Below, in pieces: positions 33,480 to 44,234 of a stretch of 64,000 nt of DNA. Below the pieces are notes generated by a model. The model had not been told where the DNA came from, made no database searches, and worked only from the letters and a program-made list of their open reading frames with translations. Within the stretch, counting starts at the first letter, position 1; the number at the start of each line of letters is the position of its first letter. The DNA is from Holacanthus passer (taxonomy: Eukaryota; Chordata; Actinopteri; Pomacanthidae), in NCBI GenBank assembly GCA_025331565.1, contig JAFREQ010000048.1, positions 310,001 to 374,000 of the forward strand, read 5' to 3'. The translations under genes were made by a program, and so were the position numbers.

Positions 33480-35965
33480 TGACTACGTTTACATAACCAA
33501 AGGAATAATCCTCTATATACTCTGCTTTAAGACTCTGTCAACCTGCACTGTTTCTCTGGACGCTTTATATCCTTTGATTGAAGCTCCCTGTTGTCCTGTG
33601 CCTAAAATCAGCCTATAAAAAGTAGAAGAGCAATAAAAAAGATGTGACTGCATGCTGACCCACCTACCCACCTTATTCTGATATACTGTACCTAACACCA
33701 TATCATCCATATAGCTGAATAAAATGACGTTACAGTTGATGTGTAGGTGTCACTGTTGCCAACTTACACTGATTTGCAGAAGCCTTACATCCATAGGCAT
33801 ACCTAATCCCTTGATCTGAGTCACTTCAGATAGCCATATGTCTTGGTCAGATCAGATGGCTATCTAATATCAAAAACAATGGATATGGAGTAGCCATAAG
33901 TGTAAGAAGATGCAGCTTACGTGGGTGATGATGACAGAACGTAGGTATGTCACATATAGTGCTCTCACATGATTGCAATATGAAACCAGAAACACATTTT
34001 TTATACTGTCTATGATCTTATTTGTCCATGCAAGCCATCCATTTATCAGCTATGTTATTGTTCATTTATGAATACACACGCATTATTAGCAACCTACCTG
34101 GACTGTTATTGTTGTAAACTTCTAAAGAGCTCGGGCTATTCCTCTTTTGGTGTTTTTTGGCCATTACCAAAAAACTGGTGTATTGCCCCTAAGCGTCTGG
34201 TTTTGAGTGGGGCCTACTGTGATTTGCATGTCACCCGGGGAAACCATGGCAGATTGCAATCAGAATTGTGACCTGGCCAACAGAGATACATTAAGTCTAA
34301 CAAAAGTGTCTAAATCTTATCTGGATCCAATCAACATATGGGACACTTGAAATGACAACTGTAACTGCTTCCAGATAACTGAAACCCTAAACTCTTTTAA
34401 CATTTTGATTCATTTTCCCTAAACTTCCCTGCAGCTTTAAAGCCAGAAAAACATTTTCTGTAATATTTCCTTTATACCATGACCACAGAGCAGTTCTATT
34501 CAGGCGGCAGTGTGCATTATTGTTAGATATCCCACAGCTCTGACATAACATCCTCAACACTCTTCTTGATGACTCCTCAAAGATGGATGGCTGCTGGTTT
34601 GTAGGCTTTTATTTGTCACAATAATAGAGTCATTTCAAGGTTGACAAAGATAGCACCAAATGAATCTTTGCACTCACACATGAATAAACAGTTATACATG
34701 TTAACCCTGAGAGAAATATTTAAACACTCAAAAGGCTTGACTGCAGTTATGAATAAATTCTGAGCAATGCTTGTTTGTAATAAAGGCCCCTGTGGTGAGC
34801 CAGCGAAGTTTAACCTGCCTCTAATTCTATGAGTCAAGCCAGAACCAGGTTACATGAGAAAACAGGTTGAGAACAGTATCCTCAGCACATGTAAACAGAG
34901 CCAAGGAAGCAGCCCGTCATTAGATCAGGATCCACAAGTTGAATCTCAGCAGCCCCTCCTCCTGCTGGCTCACTGCGGAGCTGTTACACCAAGAAGAGTT
35001 GGCCAGCTGCCCGCTAAAGTTATCCACTACAAAGGACTACTGATTCAAACTTCTTTTCCTGTTTAGACAACGGCCTGAGGTATGCAACATGGGTCCCAGG
35101 ACTAAATGCGTAATGGTGAGAGTGCAGGCCTGGCAGGAACCGAATGACTGTATCGTAGAGTATGCTGTATAGCTCACAGTGTGTGAGTGGGATGGGGTGC
35201 ATCAAATTAGCACTGCTCTCCCTCTTCACCATCTCCACAGTTCATTAATCTGCTCTGAAACCCTCTAAATATAAAGTTTAAAACAACTTTGGCGAAACAA
35301 GGGCAGAAGAAGCAGAAAGGTAAAGATGCTTCCCCAAAATATATCTTCCTGCAGGGGTGAAAGGTGAGTATTAAAATGTTTCCATCATAGGTACAGATTA
35401 CACAGGTGCTTGGACATATGTAGGGTGGCCATATTGAGAGAATAGCAGCATTAGACAAACAGTGAAGATAAACAGTGGATTGGACCTAATGTCAAAGCAA
35501 AGTTTTAACTCTGAGCTAACCTGTGTCTATTCCATTGACCTTTCTGTGTGGTGGGGTGAGTGCTGGCTATAAACCAGGTGAGTCACAACTCAAAGGCAGG
35601 AATGGAACTCTAACAAACGATAATTTATTTTCTAACTCTAATTTCCATTCAGTCACATGTGAGGGTGAAAATCCCTGAAATGAATGAACTAGAAACTAAT
35701 GGTTTATGTTACATATGTTTACATAACTTTTCTAAAAATATTTGCGCTCGTAATTCATTTCTTCAAATTATAAAACATTCTAAAAACAACCTGTAGCCAA
35801 TTATTTAATTACGTAATAGTTATATTACGTAATAAAACGTAATACCAACAAGTGCAGACGCAAATAGTTTTTAAACTAATAATAATAAAATTAAATTTTA
35901 AAAAAAACCCTCCAAAACATCTTTTCCTTACATCTGTCCTCATGTCCTAAGTGAGAGGGGCTAAG
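33480..35965. other. Intergenic or intronic DNA
   Basis: No RNA gene or named repeat is recognised. At about 35,812-35,842 the word TTACGTAATA recurs three times in 35 bases, a small AT-rich palindromic cluster. GTGAGT words at 35,366, 35,555 and 35,578 lack exon-like open stretches. Confidence 0.45.
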
Positions 35966-35970
35966 ACAAA

Positions 35971-36830
35971 AGGATATGATAAGATATACCTTTATTCGTC
36001 CCACAGTGGGGAAATTTACAATGCACAGCAGCAAGGGGATAGTCAGTAGTTAAATAGTAATAAAATGGAAATAAACAGAAGGTTTAAAAAGTATTAAAAA
36101 GGTATTAACATTTAGCAACCACAGGCTAAGAAAAAGTATCTTCAAAATTACAATTTACAAATTTACATGGGGCTTATTTACAGATGTGCATGAGAATATG
36201 AAATATGTGATCAGTATATACACTATGAGACGGGATGGAATTAAAGATGAAATTAAATATGAACAGATATGAAGTATTGCACATTGAGTGCACAGTGAAA
36301 AGTGAAAAATATTGCACAGTGAATGGAGTATAGCATAAAGAATAAATATTAAATAAACTGACATAAAAACTGGGTGTGGCGCAGATGTACTGACATAGAG
36401 GTGTATGGTCTACTGGGAGCAGTGCTGGTTGTACAGCCTGACAGCTGCAGGAAGGAAAGACCTGCATTATCGCTCCTTCACACACTTTGGGTGAAGCAGT
36501 CTATCGCTGAAGGAGCTCTCCAGCTGTTAACGTGTCCTGCAGGGGGTGGGAGTCACTCTCCAACATGGATGACAGCTTAGCCATCATCCTCCTCTCTCCC
36601 ACCACCTCCACTGAGTCCAGGGGGCAACCCAGTGCAGAGCTGGCCTTATTGATCAGTTTGTCAAGTCTCTTCCTGTCTGCAGCAGATATGCTGCTGCCCC
36701 AGCAGACTAGTCCATAGAAAATGGCTGATGTCACAACAGAGTCATAGAAGGTCTTCAGGAGGCCCCTTGCACTCCAGAAGACCTCAGTCTCCTGAGCAGA
36801 CAGAGTCTGGATCAGATGCGAGTGAGGATG
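35971..36830 (-). mobile_element. 5'-truncated L2-like LINE (non-LTR retrotransposon)
   Basis: On the minus strand this runs from the C-terminal part of a reverse-transcriptase protein (36.8 to about 36.4 kb) through an AT-rich 3' UTR to the tail 'aaatttccccactgtgggac', 'gaataaaggtatatctta', followed by TATC-type repeats at the plus-strand start of the element. The 5' part, including endonuclease and RT catalytic motifs, is missing, as expected from incomplete target-primed reverse transcription. The same tail signature follows the tRNA-Asp gene at 551-593. Confidence 0.75.
36440..36775 (-). pseudogene. LINE ORF2 C-terminus (after the RT catalytic core)
   Basis: The minus-strand frame includes SFYDSVVTSAIFYGLVCWGS, then ADRKRLDKLINKASSALGC, PLDSVEVVGERRMMAKLSSM and HPLQDTL. 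This is the post-RT region found in L2-type fish LINEs, where a Cys-rich 'CP-L-D-S' segment precedes E-R-R-x-x-x-K-L. A one-base shift near 36,520 moves the match into the next frame (SSFSDRLLHPKCVKER), which then meets a stop. The YxDD catalytic motif would lie upstream and is absent. It is a non-functional remnant. Confidence 0.75.
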
Positions 36831-36834
36831 TTGG

Positions 36835-37795
36835 ATGGAATTAAGGAAGTTAAGTTGTACCTGTTGTCTGTTTTTTAAAAGAAGTTTCTCACCAATGCGT
36901 TGCCTAAGCTGATGCTCAGTTGTGCTCCCTCCAACGCCTCAAGAGCTGACTGTAGTAATACTGACGTCTGACCAGTCAGTTGACACCTGGTCGGTGAGCA
37001 AATAATCATCAAGTGCTTTATGACAGACTGCATTACTTTGCTTGTAAACAGCTTCAAATGTACCAAAATCAAGCGTGTGTGTGTGTCTATCTATGTGTGT
37101 GTGATCTTCACTGTACTTATGTTCATGACATCCACTTGGTCGACATCTTGACTTTTTGTACAGTTCTCTTTGTGTGCTGACTTGACTTGGTTGGTGGTGT
37201 TTTGTTATGTGTTCTTAATAAAGGTGCTTATTTAGACTGGTAAACTGTGATGTATGCAAACTGCAGTTTCTGAGCATATTTCAGGCATACCCCCAGGGAA
37301 GAACCACAGGTCAATGGCAATCAATGAAAGCCGAACATGAATGACATTTGGAAGCAGTGCGTTTTAGCAAACATATGACTGTATCTAAGCTGCTTAGAGA
37401 CTGTGCCCTCAATGAAACTTCTTAAACCTTTCATGTCTAAAGGGGAAGTGAGTTTGATATTCAAAAGAGACGTGGATGTCTGCATTTATGCAAAAACACC
37501 GAAAGTTAAGATAAAACTGCTGTCTTCAGTTAAATGACTACGTAAAAAGGCTACTCAATTAAGTAGTGAGAGTAATTTTGTTTGTCATTATGACCTTTGG
37601 ACCTGATGCTTCATATTATGTGAACATTTATGACTATTTACTTACCCTCATTGGGAAAGCTTTTAGTCACATATAACAATCAGTGTTTTGGATCATGCAT
37701 TGCATTAATGAGTGCCCTTATAAGAAGAATTATGTTTTGAATTAATGAATTATTATTATCATCTTCTAACTCCCAGTTCATCCAAAATGGTCAAA
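36835..37795. other. Non-genic DNA with a short TG repeat
   Basis: An imperfect TG/TCTA repeat lies at about 37,073-37,103. Otherwise it is plain AT-rich sequence with no recognised feature. Confidence 0.5.
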
Positions 37796-37799
37796 GAGG

Positions 37800-38745
37800 T
37801 GAAGCGTAGACTGAATGAAGCCTGGTTACTGAAACATGCCCACCTAGCTCAAAGCTACCAATGTAGCTAAGGCTAACAGGCTAGGCTACGAAGCTAAGCT
37901 ATATGTTACTCTGTTTTGCTAGCCAGCTAACCGTGTGGCATTGACAGACTTCAAGCTCTGGTTATGCTCCTTGCATAATTCCTCCTGAAATGCAGTTACA
38001 TGTCAAGGTTCATGGGCCGTCAACTTTTTCATTTGTTATTTTAAGCAACCAACTCCAGCTCAACCAGTAACATATTACAACATCAAGGCTATTACTGGAA
38101 ACACTGAACATTGAAATTACAGTTCACCACTTCTTAATGTACCAAGACAAATCTAGCATAACATTACATTAATGTTACATTGCCTGTATGGCAAGTTTAA
38201 TGTTAATATGATGAACCTTTATTTTAAATTTCACACAGTCGCCTTTTGTTTTAGCAAGTTTTAGCACCCAAAATTACAACACTTCTCTATTACATTTTGA
38301 CTTTGGTGCAGCAGGTTTAATAGCTGAGCCTACCAGACACTCCTGTTAGCATTGTTAGCTTAGAGCAACCTCCACTGTCTCCCCCCGGAGAAACTGGTCC
38401 TGGACACCCGAGAGAAGCATAGATGAGGCAGTAGCACACAAGCATAAACAGTCTGTTAGTATAAGTAACCACACAACAAGCCATATTATTTATAATACAT
38501 GTGTGAAAACTGCCCAAAAGGCGCAAACACAACAAAGAGATGAAGTACAGACTCAAATTAGCTGAAGTGACGCCTGGCAAACAGCTAGTAGCTAGCTGTC
38601 ATTCAAAGTGGCCATGGCCTCAATAATGCATAACTTTAAGCCTCAATGTTATATAAAGTTATATAACAATTCACCCACTGCACATTTGTCATGAATGGGA
38701 AAATTATATGTACATGTTTATTTCAGTATGAGCTCTTTGCAACAC
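37800..38745 (+). repeat. Interspersed repeat with CTAGCT-rich segments
   Basis: Contains 'aatgtagctaaggctaacag', 'gctagccagctaaccgtgtg', and later 'gtcattcaaagtggccatgg', 'ataatgcataactttaagcc' and 'catttgtcatgaatggg', in an order familiar from abundant percomorph repeats. The GCTAGC/TTAGC words cluster at both ends, suggesting a non-autonomous DNA element, but exact termini and a target duplication were not fixed. No coding region is present. Confidence 0.45.
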
Positions 38746-38749
38746 AATT

Positions 38750-39230
38750 GCAGAATTTTGTTCCATTAAATCAAGACAGTAACAGGTATACAGTACCAGG
38801 AAAATATTTTTGGTACGTCATGGCAACATAGGCAGTGGATGTGGTCAGTTCAGTATTCTTTTAGGGGAGTAAACAGTGAAATTGGAAAATTTTCATTTCC
38901 ATGAACTGTGGATATGACAGGATCACTATTCATCTTCATCACAGTTACGGCCAGAGACAAGCTCAAATACCTGTGTTAACCTTCAGCATTAACAGGATCA
39001 CTAAGCAGCAGGCATGCATAACTAACAGCTGACCAGTGATCAGAGAGAGGGAAAATGACAACAAGTGTGTGGACAATCAGTTGAGTGTGAACACAGTGAT
39101 CTAAAAAAGATGAAGATGAAGATGAAAGCTGTTTTGTTCATTTCAACCCACGATACGGAAATACTGGACGGAACAAGATGGCGAGAGGAGAGGCCAAGAG
39201 GTCATTAAATCAAAGGACTTTTTCCTTAGT
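38750..39230. other. Non-genic DNA
   Basis: No feature except 'acaagatggcgagaggagag' at 39,173-39,193, a YY1-type word without a transcript structure. Confidence 0.45.
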
Positions 39231-39400
39231 GAACATGATTGTGCTCTGTAAATTCCATGACAATATTTTTTGTGTCCAAGTGGAAATTTTGGCGTGATGG
39301 TGCTGGAAAGAAAGTACAGAATGTCACCAGTATGATTAGGATTTATCCTCTGGGGACCATGGAAAATATGTCTATATACTTTTCAGTTGTATAGCCAAAT
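39231..39400 (+). repeat. Degenerate copy of an abundant fish interspersed repeat
   Basis: The core phrase 'attaggatttatcctctggg' followed by 'gaccatggaaaat', preceded by 'aaattccatgacaat', has close relatives at 51,534-51,680 and 52,820-53,130. The local family has no coding capacity. The class is not settled here. Confidence 0.5.
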
Positions 39401-39404
39401 ACTT

Positions 39405-39896
39405 AAGGTTTTGGAAGAACCACTGTAAGGATTATGGTTATTAGTAGTTTGTTAGTAGTATTTTTATTACTACTTATTTATTTATTCTTTTTGTGTAGAT
39501 GGGATTGCAGTGGATGGAGACAAAGCTCAGGACTTTGCCACTGGAGACCAGGGTTCACATCCTGCATCCTACCTGTTTGTCTGAGCTAATTTGCACACAT
39601 CTTTCCTGAACCAAGAGCTTTAAGTCGACTAAACAGAACCGTACAATCATTCAAAAATGCATAACATTTCAGAATTTCAGTGGCATAACATTTCCTTTTT
39701 TAGAGTAAGTGTATATACTAATGCAAATTTTGTTGAATTCATACTGTGTATTTTGGAGGTATATTATTTATTTCTGCTATTTCATTATCCCAATGAAATG
39801 TCTTTGTTTTTGTTTTTTGGGTTTTTTTTTTAAACAGAGTGTATCTACAAGATGTTCACAGCTCTCTAGAAAAAGAGATAGGTAGATAGATAGATG

Positions 39897-39931
<35 letters not shown>

Positions 39932-42245
39932 GATGACCAGTTGTACACTTAATCTTTGATCATTATGGTCTAGTATATCTTTACCTGACATTACACACTC
40001 ACTTTTGAGTAAAAGAACCACAATTTCTTTAGTAGTTTGACATCAGTGTGACAGACTTTTAAAATTCAACTGAATCTTTGGCAGCCCCTCCAGCTCCTGT
40101 TCCTAAAACCTATCCTGTCCACACTCTCGCTGCACACGGCACCACAATGTATGAATATCGCAACACTTCCTGCATTGGCAAAACGTGTTCTGCTAATGTA
40201 AATGATTTGTATCTGAAGATTATTTTTAGAAGCCAGTGTTTAAAGTAAATTGAGCAGCGCACCAACACCCCAGTAGTTCTTTAGATGGATGGACTAACAG
40301 ACCATTATCACTATTATTATAGTAAGACTAGATGGTTAGTAGAAAAAAAAAAAAAATTGCGTAATACTTTTGAAAAGTATAAGTATCTGTTGTTCCTCAA
40401 AAAGCTTTAGTTTACCTATTAAACAGACTCTTGTATGTTCTCTTCATCAGTTAGAACATTTTTCATGCCATAAATAAAATAAGCATCCAAAAAAATTAGA
40501 AGCTGTCATTATGACACCAGCGATGCTATCCGCAATGAAAACAGGTGGGTGTGTGTTTTCAATTGGCTTCTCTCAACAGTACATTCCATCACAGCGAAAC
40601 AGCTTAACCACAATACAACTTCTGTTCTTGAGATGAAACAAAGGAGGTTTGTACTGTCTGTCTGTCAGGGAGGCTGAACCGCCGCAGGCAAATACTCCAC
40701 ATGGCTGACGCACTGTTATTGTTTATACAAGCATATACAAAATAGCTGCAGATATGAAAACTGGCTCGCAGGGGTAGGGCTGTTATAGCATGATGCGCAC
40801 GTCAAACAACATATAGAATCTTTAATGATAAAGTCGATGTAAAGATTACAAAGCCTTTAAGCATGAGCATTAGTATTAGCAACAAAATGTGTTTCAAGTT
40901 TGCCCGTTTAAGCCGTATTTGTAGGTATCTGTAAAGGTCACAGCTCACGGAGGTAACTGCCAACACCTGAATCTCATTTGATGGGAGTGTCAGGACAGTT
41001 GAGTGCAGACTTGAATGCACTTGCTTGTGATGCTGAGACGTCCTAATGACGCTCAGGAGGAGGGAGATGTATTTGACCTCATTACTTTCTCAGGGAAAGG
41101 CAAAGTACTAATTTGCATTTTGCATCACATTTGTCTTTAACCACAAGTCTTCAAACACAGCCAAAAGACATTGTTTTACCATTGTATGAACCTAATTAGC
41201 AAGATGACAGAATTTGTCAGTGATTTTCCAAACTGTCACATTTCAAATTGACCTATATTAGCGTTTCCTGACCTGCCACTGCTGTGGTTAAACGTTAAAG
41301 ATTTCTTTTTAACAAACACGCTTACCCTGTATGTTTCTCTGCAAACTCATTGTGTGTGTCTTTGCTACCTAACAAACACGTTGAATGCATTTCCCTCCTC
41401 AGAAAACATCTGCAAAATCATCAGAACCACTGCATCAGTACACAAGAGGTGCAGCAAGCGGGGGCTGCATTATCCCACTGATGAAAAGTGCTTTCAGTCA
41501 GTCTGCACTCTCTTTTTAAGCTGCCCTTTAATGGCGCTCCATCCCAGCAACTATTAGAGAACTGGACATGTGCAGTTTATTTAGAGCTCATTGAAAGAAA
41601 TGGTTAATTAGCACTCAGTTCTGTCAGCACTGAAAGTCAATTCCACCTTACTGTCACCATCTCGTTATCCGCCTCATGCACCAGCATGCATGCCTTTTTT
41701 GGTGGTTTGACTGATTTATGTATTTAATATACTGTGCATGTTTTTTGTGTCTGTGTTCTACTTTTCATGTTTCATTTTGTGTCTAATAATGCAGCACAAT
41801 GTTGTCTTATTTAGTCCATATTTCTATTAATTATAATATCCCTCATTTCATTCATTACGTGTCATTACATTTGTTAAGAAATTCATTCAGAACTTTGGTT
41901 TGTATAGAGTGTTTTTTAGTTTCATTATTTTTATTTCAGTAAAAGATTTAAGAAATTCTTCCAGCTTTGTCACCACAGGTCCACTGTGACCCAGGGAAAA
42001 CTTTTCTGCTTACAACTGAGTTGCATTATTTCAAGTGTCAGTACACAGTGTTTCTCTCATTCAGCACAGCCCTGGCGTCCACTGGTCAGTAGCATCAGAT
42101 CTGCGGAGGACTGACTGCAGCAAGGCAGCGAGCAGACATCAGCTCCTGCAGCAGGCCCATGCCAGAGCTGGCAGGGAGTAGTAGTAGCCGAGACTGAGTC
42201 AATGAGAGAAAATGTGCTGCCTTTTATGTGCAAATGTCTGGCAGG
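39405..42245. other. Mostly non-genic DNA
   Basis: Apart from the GATA microsatellite (39,876-39,931), I see an A run at 40,342-40,355 and nothing nameable. A pyrimidine-CAG site at 41,400 opens 38 codons to a stop at about 41,517, but the peptide is not recognised. Confidence 0.4.
39876..39931. repeat. (GATA)n microsatellite
   Basis: About 13 GATA/TAGA units with two imperfect units near the start (ggtaga, gatgga). A clean tetranucleotide repeat. Confidence 0.97.
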
Positions 42246-42249
42246 GGAC

Positions 42250-42299
42250 ACACACACACGTGCACACACACACGCACACAAAGAGAGAGAGAGAGAGAG
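42250..42299. repeat. Compound (CA)n(GA)n microsatellite
   Basis: CACACACA with CG interruptions, then AAAGAGAGAGAGAGAGAGAG. It generates long open frames on the minus strand that are artefacts. A donor-like ATG|gtaagt follows at about 42,332-42,340 without other exon evidence. Confidence 0.93.
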
Positions 42300-42725
42300 T
42301 TTGAAGCAGGAATTTGGGGAGTTGTCTGACGATGGTAAGTCTTAAAATAACAAACACCTGTATGTGTTCCCTCACAGTGCGCTGCAGTGTTAAGAACCTG
42401 TTTTTCATCAGGCTTCTTATTCTGACGGATATACAGTATGCACGACTGAACATGTTGGGTCCTCCCAGGTACAACGTGGAGCGCTGCTGCACAGGCCAGA
42501 GGCCCAGTCTGGATAGCTGTCTCTGCAAACACACTCAGCATGGATGAACATATATGTGTGTTGCAATATTATTTCACCCTCATATGGTTTTTCTTATCCT
42601 GTGTCAATTTGTTGTGTATATTTCAATCTGTTCATAAGAATGGAAACCTGAAACCTGTTTAATTCTTTTGTTTTGCATAATTTTACACTGGAAAAAAAGG
42701 AAAAGAGCACAATACAAAAGATTGG

Positions 42726-43790
42726 GTCCCCCAAGAGATTTGAGCTCTCAGGTAACTCTCAGACCTAAATGACCTCGTTAGGACTATGACTTGTTCACAG
42801 TCATCATTAGGAAAAGCCGTTTCCTCATTTTTTACTGTAATTAACATGGCAATTAACAGGAGCGGTGTAGATCAAGTTGCAGTCTGGAAGATCAAGAAAA
42901 CTCAAAGAGAGAAGTGCTTGTAAGATTGCTATTAAGACTAATCAAAACCTCCACTGGACTGCAAAAGACCTTCAGGAAGATTCAGCGAACTCTGGAGTGG
43001 TGTGCAAAAATCGTACAAAAAACAGCGTCAGAAGCTTTCAAAAGACCATCGAAACAAACCTGATGCATTTTGGAAACAAATCCTGTGAACTGATGAAGTT
43101 AAAATAGAGCTTTTTGGCGCAATGAGCAAAGGAATGTTTGGAGACAAAAGGCTGCAGAATTTCATGAAAAGAACACCTCTCCAACTGTTACACATGTGGG
43201 TGGATTGCTCATCATGCTTTGAGTTTATGTTACAGCCAGTGGCAAGAGGAACATATCACTGGTAAAAGGAGGAATGGATTCAATTAAATACCAGCAAGTT
43301 CTGGAAGCAAACATCACAAGGTCTGTAAAAAAGCTGAAGATGCAATGAGGCTGGCTTCAATAACAGGACAATGATTATAAACGCACCTTAAAATCCACAA
43401 TGGAAAGAGATGCAAGCTGTAGGTTTTACCTTTACCTTCACAGTCCCCTGGCCCATCATTATAAATATGTGGATGGATCTCAAATGAGCAGTGTGTGCAA
43501 GGCAGCCCAAGAATATCACAGAACTAGAAACCTTGTGCAGAGGATATATGGGTGAAAATGAACCGAACAAGAATTGAAAGACACTTAGCTGGCTACAGAA
43601 AGTGTTTACCAGATGTGATTCTTGCCAAAGGGGGTGTTACTAAGTACTGACAAATCTGAGTACCCAAACTTTTGTTTTTGGTTATTTTGAAACTGTGAAA
43701 ATTTTAATAATCATATATATGTCATACTCTATGTCGTTTTTTTCTTCATAGTAATGTGAATGATTTGTGGGCCTTTGTGGGTTGTTTCAA
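42726..43790 (+). mobile_element. Degenerate Tc1-like transposon
   Basis: A recognisable leader ('tgacctcgttaggactatga', 'cttgttcacagtcatcatta') leads into a transposase pseudogene and a 3' end ('gggggtgttactaagtactg', 'gtacccaaacttttgttttt') that extends to about 43,790. There are at least two internal deletions: between leader and N-terminal region, and between about 43,010 and 43,025. It is a different Tc1 subfamily from the 6.6/20.9 kb and 12.7 kb copies. A LINE tail begins directly at its 3' edge. Confidence 0.85.
42860..43645 (+). pseudogene. Tc1-like transposase pseudogene
   Basis: The N-terminal DNA-binding part is visible as SGRSRKLKERSACKIAIKTN, followed by TAKDLQEDSANSGVV, the paired-type HTH linker region of Tc1 transposases, which bind the inverted termini. 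Further along in shifted frames come the DNA equivalents of the catalytic domain: 'tgaactgatgaagttaaaat' (W-T-D-E-V-K in the family, with the Trp codon lost here), 'ggtggattgctcatcatgct', 'ggctggcttcaataacagga' (near the second D) and 'ccctggcccatcattataaa' (the P-D-x-N-P-I-E region, damaged). Multiple stops and frameshifts mean no product. Confidence 0.82.
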
Positions 43791-43792
43791 AA

Positions 43793-44095
43793 TTTTATTA
43801 ATTCAATTCAGTTGAGTTCACTTTTATTTATACAGTGCCAAATCACGACAGGGTACTTTTCATACATGACAGGTTTAAAGCGTACTGTTAATAATATTAT
43901 TTACAGAGACCCAACAATTCCCATCATGAACAAGCACTTGGCAACAGCTGTGAGGAAAAAGTCCATTTTAACAGGCAAAAACCTTAAGCAGAACCAGGCA
44001 CTCAACCCAACCAGCCATCTGCCACAACCGGTTGAGTTGACAGAGAGAGAGAGAGACAGCAGGAGGAGAGACAACATACAGTAGCACAAAGCAAG
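43793..44095 (-). repeat. Fish LINE/SINE-type 3' end (Rex-like), minus orientation
   Basis: Read on the minus strand it ends 'gtcgtgatttggcactgtat', 'aaataaaagtgaactcaact', then GAATTGAATT, the terminal wording common to fish non-LTR elements. The body has 'gagacccaacaattcccatc', 'gaacaagcacttggcaacag' and 'ccagccatctgccacaaccg' on the plus strand. No coding sequence remains. It abuts the end of the Tc1-like element, so one likely inserted at the edge of the other. Confidence 0.65.
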
Positions 44096-44101
44096 TCACA
44101 C

Positions 44102-44229
44102 AACACTATCCTTTCTATCTTGTATTGTTATTACTATTATTATTATATAAAATCTATCTATCTATCTACACACACACACACACACACACATATATGTGTG
44201 TGTGTGTGTGTGTGTGTAAGGATAGTGTT
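44102..44229. repeat. Palindromic compound microsatellite with inverted flanks
   Basis: AACACTATCCTT at 44,102-44,113 is matched by its exact reverse complement AAGGATAGTGTT at 44,218-44,229. Between them lie TTATTA units, (TATC)n, (CA)n, TATA and (TG)n, the last three forming an almost perfect palindrome centred near 44,193. The whole can extrude as a long hairpin. Confidence 0.95.
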
Positions 44230-44234
44230 AATGT

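Noticed and set aside
41354..41557. Acceptor at 41,400 with two open frames
   Set aside because: Competing frames of similar quality, no donor upstream partner and no recognised peptide.
42300..42340. ATG|gtaagt at the edge of a GA repeat as a first exon
   Set aside because: Only the start codon and donor match; the repeat context makes chance likely.
42199..42541. Two overlapping minus-strand frames of more than 100 codons
   Set aside because: Both cross the CA/GA repeat; the non-repeat part has no recognised domain.
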